Assembly (NCBI RefSeq): GCF_022458865.1
Contig: NZ_JAJNMU010000017.1
Span: 170,769 to 234,768 of the forward strand
Length of the DNA stretch: 64,000 nucleotides
Direction: 5' to 3'
From: Paenibacillus periandrae
Lineage (GTDB): Bacteria > Bacillota > Bacilli > Paenibacillales > NBRC-103111
The notes below the pieces were generated by a model. The model saw nothing but the letters and a program-made list of their open reading frames with translations, was not told where the DNA came from and ran no database searches. The translations under genes and the position numbers were made by a program. Shown one piece after another: positions 63,343 through 64,000 of the stretch (positions are counted from its first letter, which is position 1; every line of letters begins with the position of its first letter).

Positions 63343-63660
63343 CAATAAGGAATCCATAAACTTTTATTTAAGTCCATTGTAATTTAAAGTTCCTTGGCTT
63401 TCACATTCTTCATGTAAACAAAAGCATTGAAATATTATAATACTTCTAGTGAAATCCTCAATTCCTAACTTCCATGAGAACGCTCTGACATTCCTTGATA
63501 CCCATCGGCCTCATATTTCCGTTAAAAAAATTAATGGCATGCCTCTTCCCAAGAATCACCACTATAACTCCCATGTTTTGTTCGAATGATAAAAATCTTG
63601 AGTATTAAAGGTGATACTCGTTCGTGACATTCTCTCTCATGGGACAATTCAGTCGTTAAA
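63343..63660. other. Gap before the recombinase fragment
   Basis: No convincing gene in about 320 bases. Minus-strand frames overlap the recombinase remnant and have no family match. It probably holds the degraded upstream part of that recombinase or of another element. Confidence 0.4.
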
Positions 63661-63888
63661 TACCTAATCTGCCCGATCGCTAAATGTGGCAACCAGATCA
63701 ATTCTTCGGTGGCTAAAAATATCGATGACAGCATTATTTTGAGCATTATAAACGACAAGAAGCACCTGCATTTGTCCGGTGAAGAAGAGGACAAAAAACA
63801 AGTGCTTCAGGAATACGTTGACCGTGTAGTGATTCAGCAGTCCACCGATATCAACCATTTCGATGCGGAAATCGAGTCTGTAAAATAG
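63661..63888 (+). pseudogene. C-terminal fragment of a serine site-specific recombinase
   Basis: A 75-codon plus-strand frame ends with KKQVLQEYVDRVVIQQ and a polar tail, matching the extreme C-terminus of large serine recombinases, where a conserved EYVDRVVI-like strand follows the coiled-coil. The upstream portion contains a CPIAKCG zinc-type pair. The catalytic N-terminal domain is absent, so it is a dead remnant, perhaps of an excised element. Confidence 0.55.
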
Positions 63889-63946
63889 ATTGTGTAAACT
63901 CCAAAACCTATTAAAATGAAAGAATAGGAAAGGTAGGGGAGCACAC

Positions 63947-64000
63947 ATGGGATTATGGACCAAACAACAGCTTCGTCAGTTCATAAAGGAGAATAAGCTG
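63947..64000 (+). CDS. Start of an IS256-like (Mutator) transposase, partial
   Basis: ATG behind AGGTAGGGGA begins an 18-codon frame that runs off the window (MGLWTKQQLRQFIKENKL). This N-terminus resembles IS256/Mutator-type transposases from Paenibacillus-like bacteria that open with a TKEQLREFIKE-type helix. Only this much can be seen, so the family is tentative. Confidence 0.5.
   Translation, partial: MGLWTKQQLRQFIKENKL

Noticed and set aside
1..64000. CRISPR arrays, tRNA and rRNA genes
   Set aside because: No regularly spaced repeats, no tRNA-like cloverleaf and no rRNA-like sequence were noticed on either strand.

Overview
The window looks like a Paenibacillus chromosome, or one from a close relative. 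The evidence is the number of YesM/YesN-type two-component pairs and LplABC-type sugar ABC systems, the use of GTG and TTG starts behind strong AAGGAGG-like ribosome binding sites, and the Bacillales housekeeping genes (ytxGH, bdbC, glutamate racemase, AI-2E/YtvI-like permease). No rRNA, tRNA or CRISPR array is visible. The organism call is inference from gene content.

Layout. 0-5.2 kb holds housekeeping genes: thiD with a tiny overlapping membrane ORF, a HepT-like DUF86 gene, a SufR-like Fe-S regulator, a KDPG aldolase, ytxG/ytxH and a phosphodiester-glycosidase-domain protein. 5.2-12.5 kb, all on the minus strand, is a compact AT-rich agr-like peptide-signalling locus. In transcription order it has an XRE-LytTR regulator, a small membrane protein, three tandem paralogous membrane proteins, a CPBP protease, a sensor-like membrane protein without a kinase domain, AgrB, a 40-aa AgrD-like peptide gene, and a LytTR-GGDEF-EAL protein. 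No AgrC kinase or AgrA response regulator is present, and LytTR domains sit at both ends, fused to a XRE helix-turn-helix and to c-di-GMP enzymes. I consider this the most interesting system in the window.

12.6-24.5 kb carries mixed metabolic and envelope genes: AraC regulator, BdbC, GH4 glycosidase, NodB-type deacetylase, glutamate racemase, M14 peptidase, MBL hydrolase, AI-2E-type permease, HxlR regulator, epimerase and luciferase-like oxidoreductase. 24.5-35.7 kb is a transport unit: YesM/YesN-type kinase and regulator, two tandemly duplicated Fe3+/phosphonate-type binding lipoproteins, an ATPase, a double permease, a further binding protein and a PP2C-like phosphatase. 35.9-50.2 kb is carbohydrate oriented: a GH130 phosphorylase-like gene, a second YesM/YesN pair, an LplABC-like transporter with two binding proteins, and a broken secreted GH36-like glycosidase. 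A convergent GntR-ABC-methyltransferase operon lies between the second kinase pair and the transporter.

From 50.2 kb to the end is a mobile-element graveyard of low gene density: a complete IS110-family element with a long 3' non-coding region, an inverted and internally deleted second copy, broken IS4/IS701-like, IS1182-like, IS6-like and IS630-like transposases, one intact IS630 element, a recombinase tail and the start of an IS256-like transposase. Cargo survives between them: an Sfp-type phosphopantetheinyl transferase, an ArgA-like acetyltransferase and a BtrH-like protein. These hint at a natural-product locus that was broken up or lies partly outside the window.
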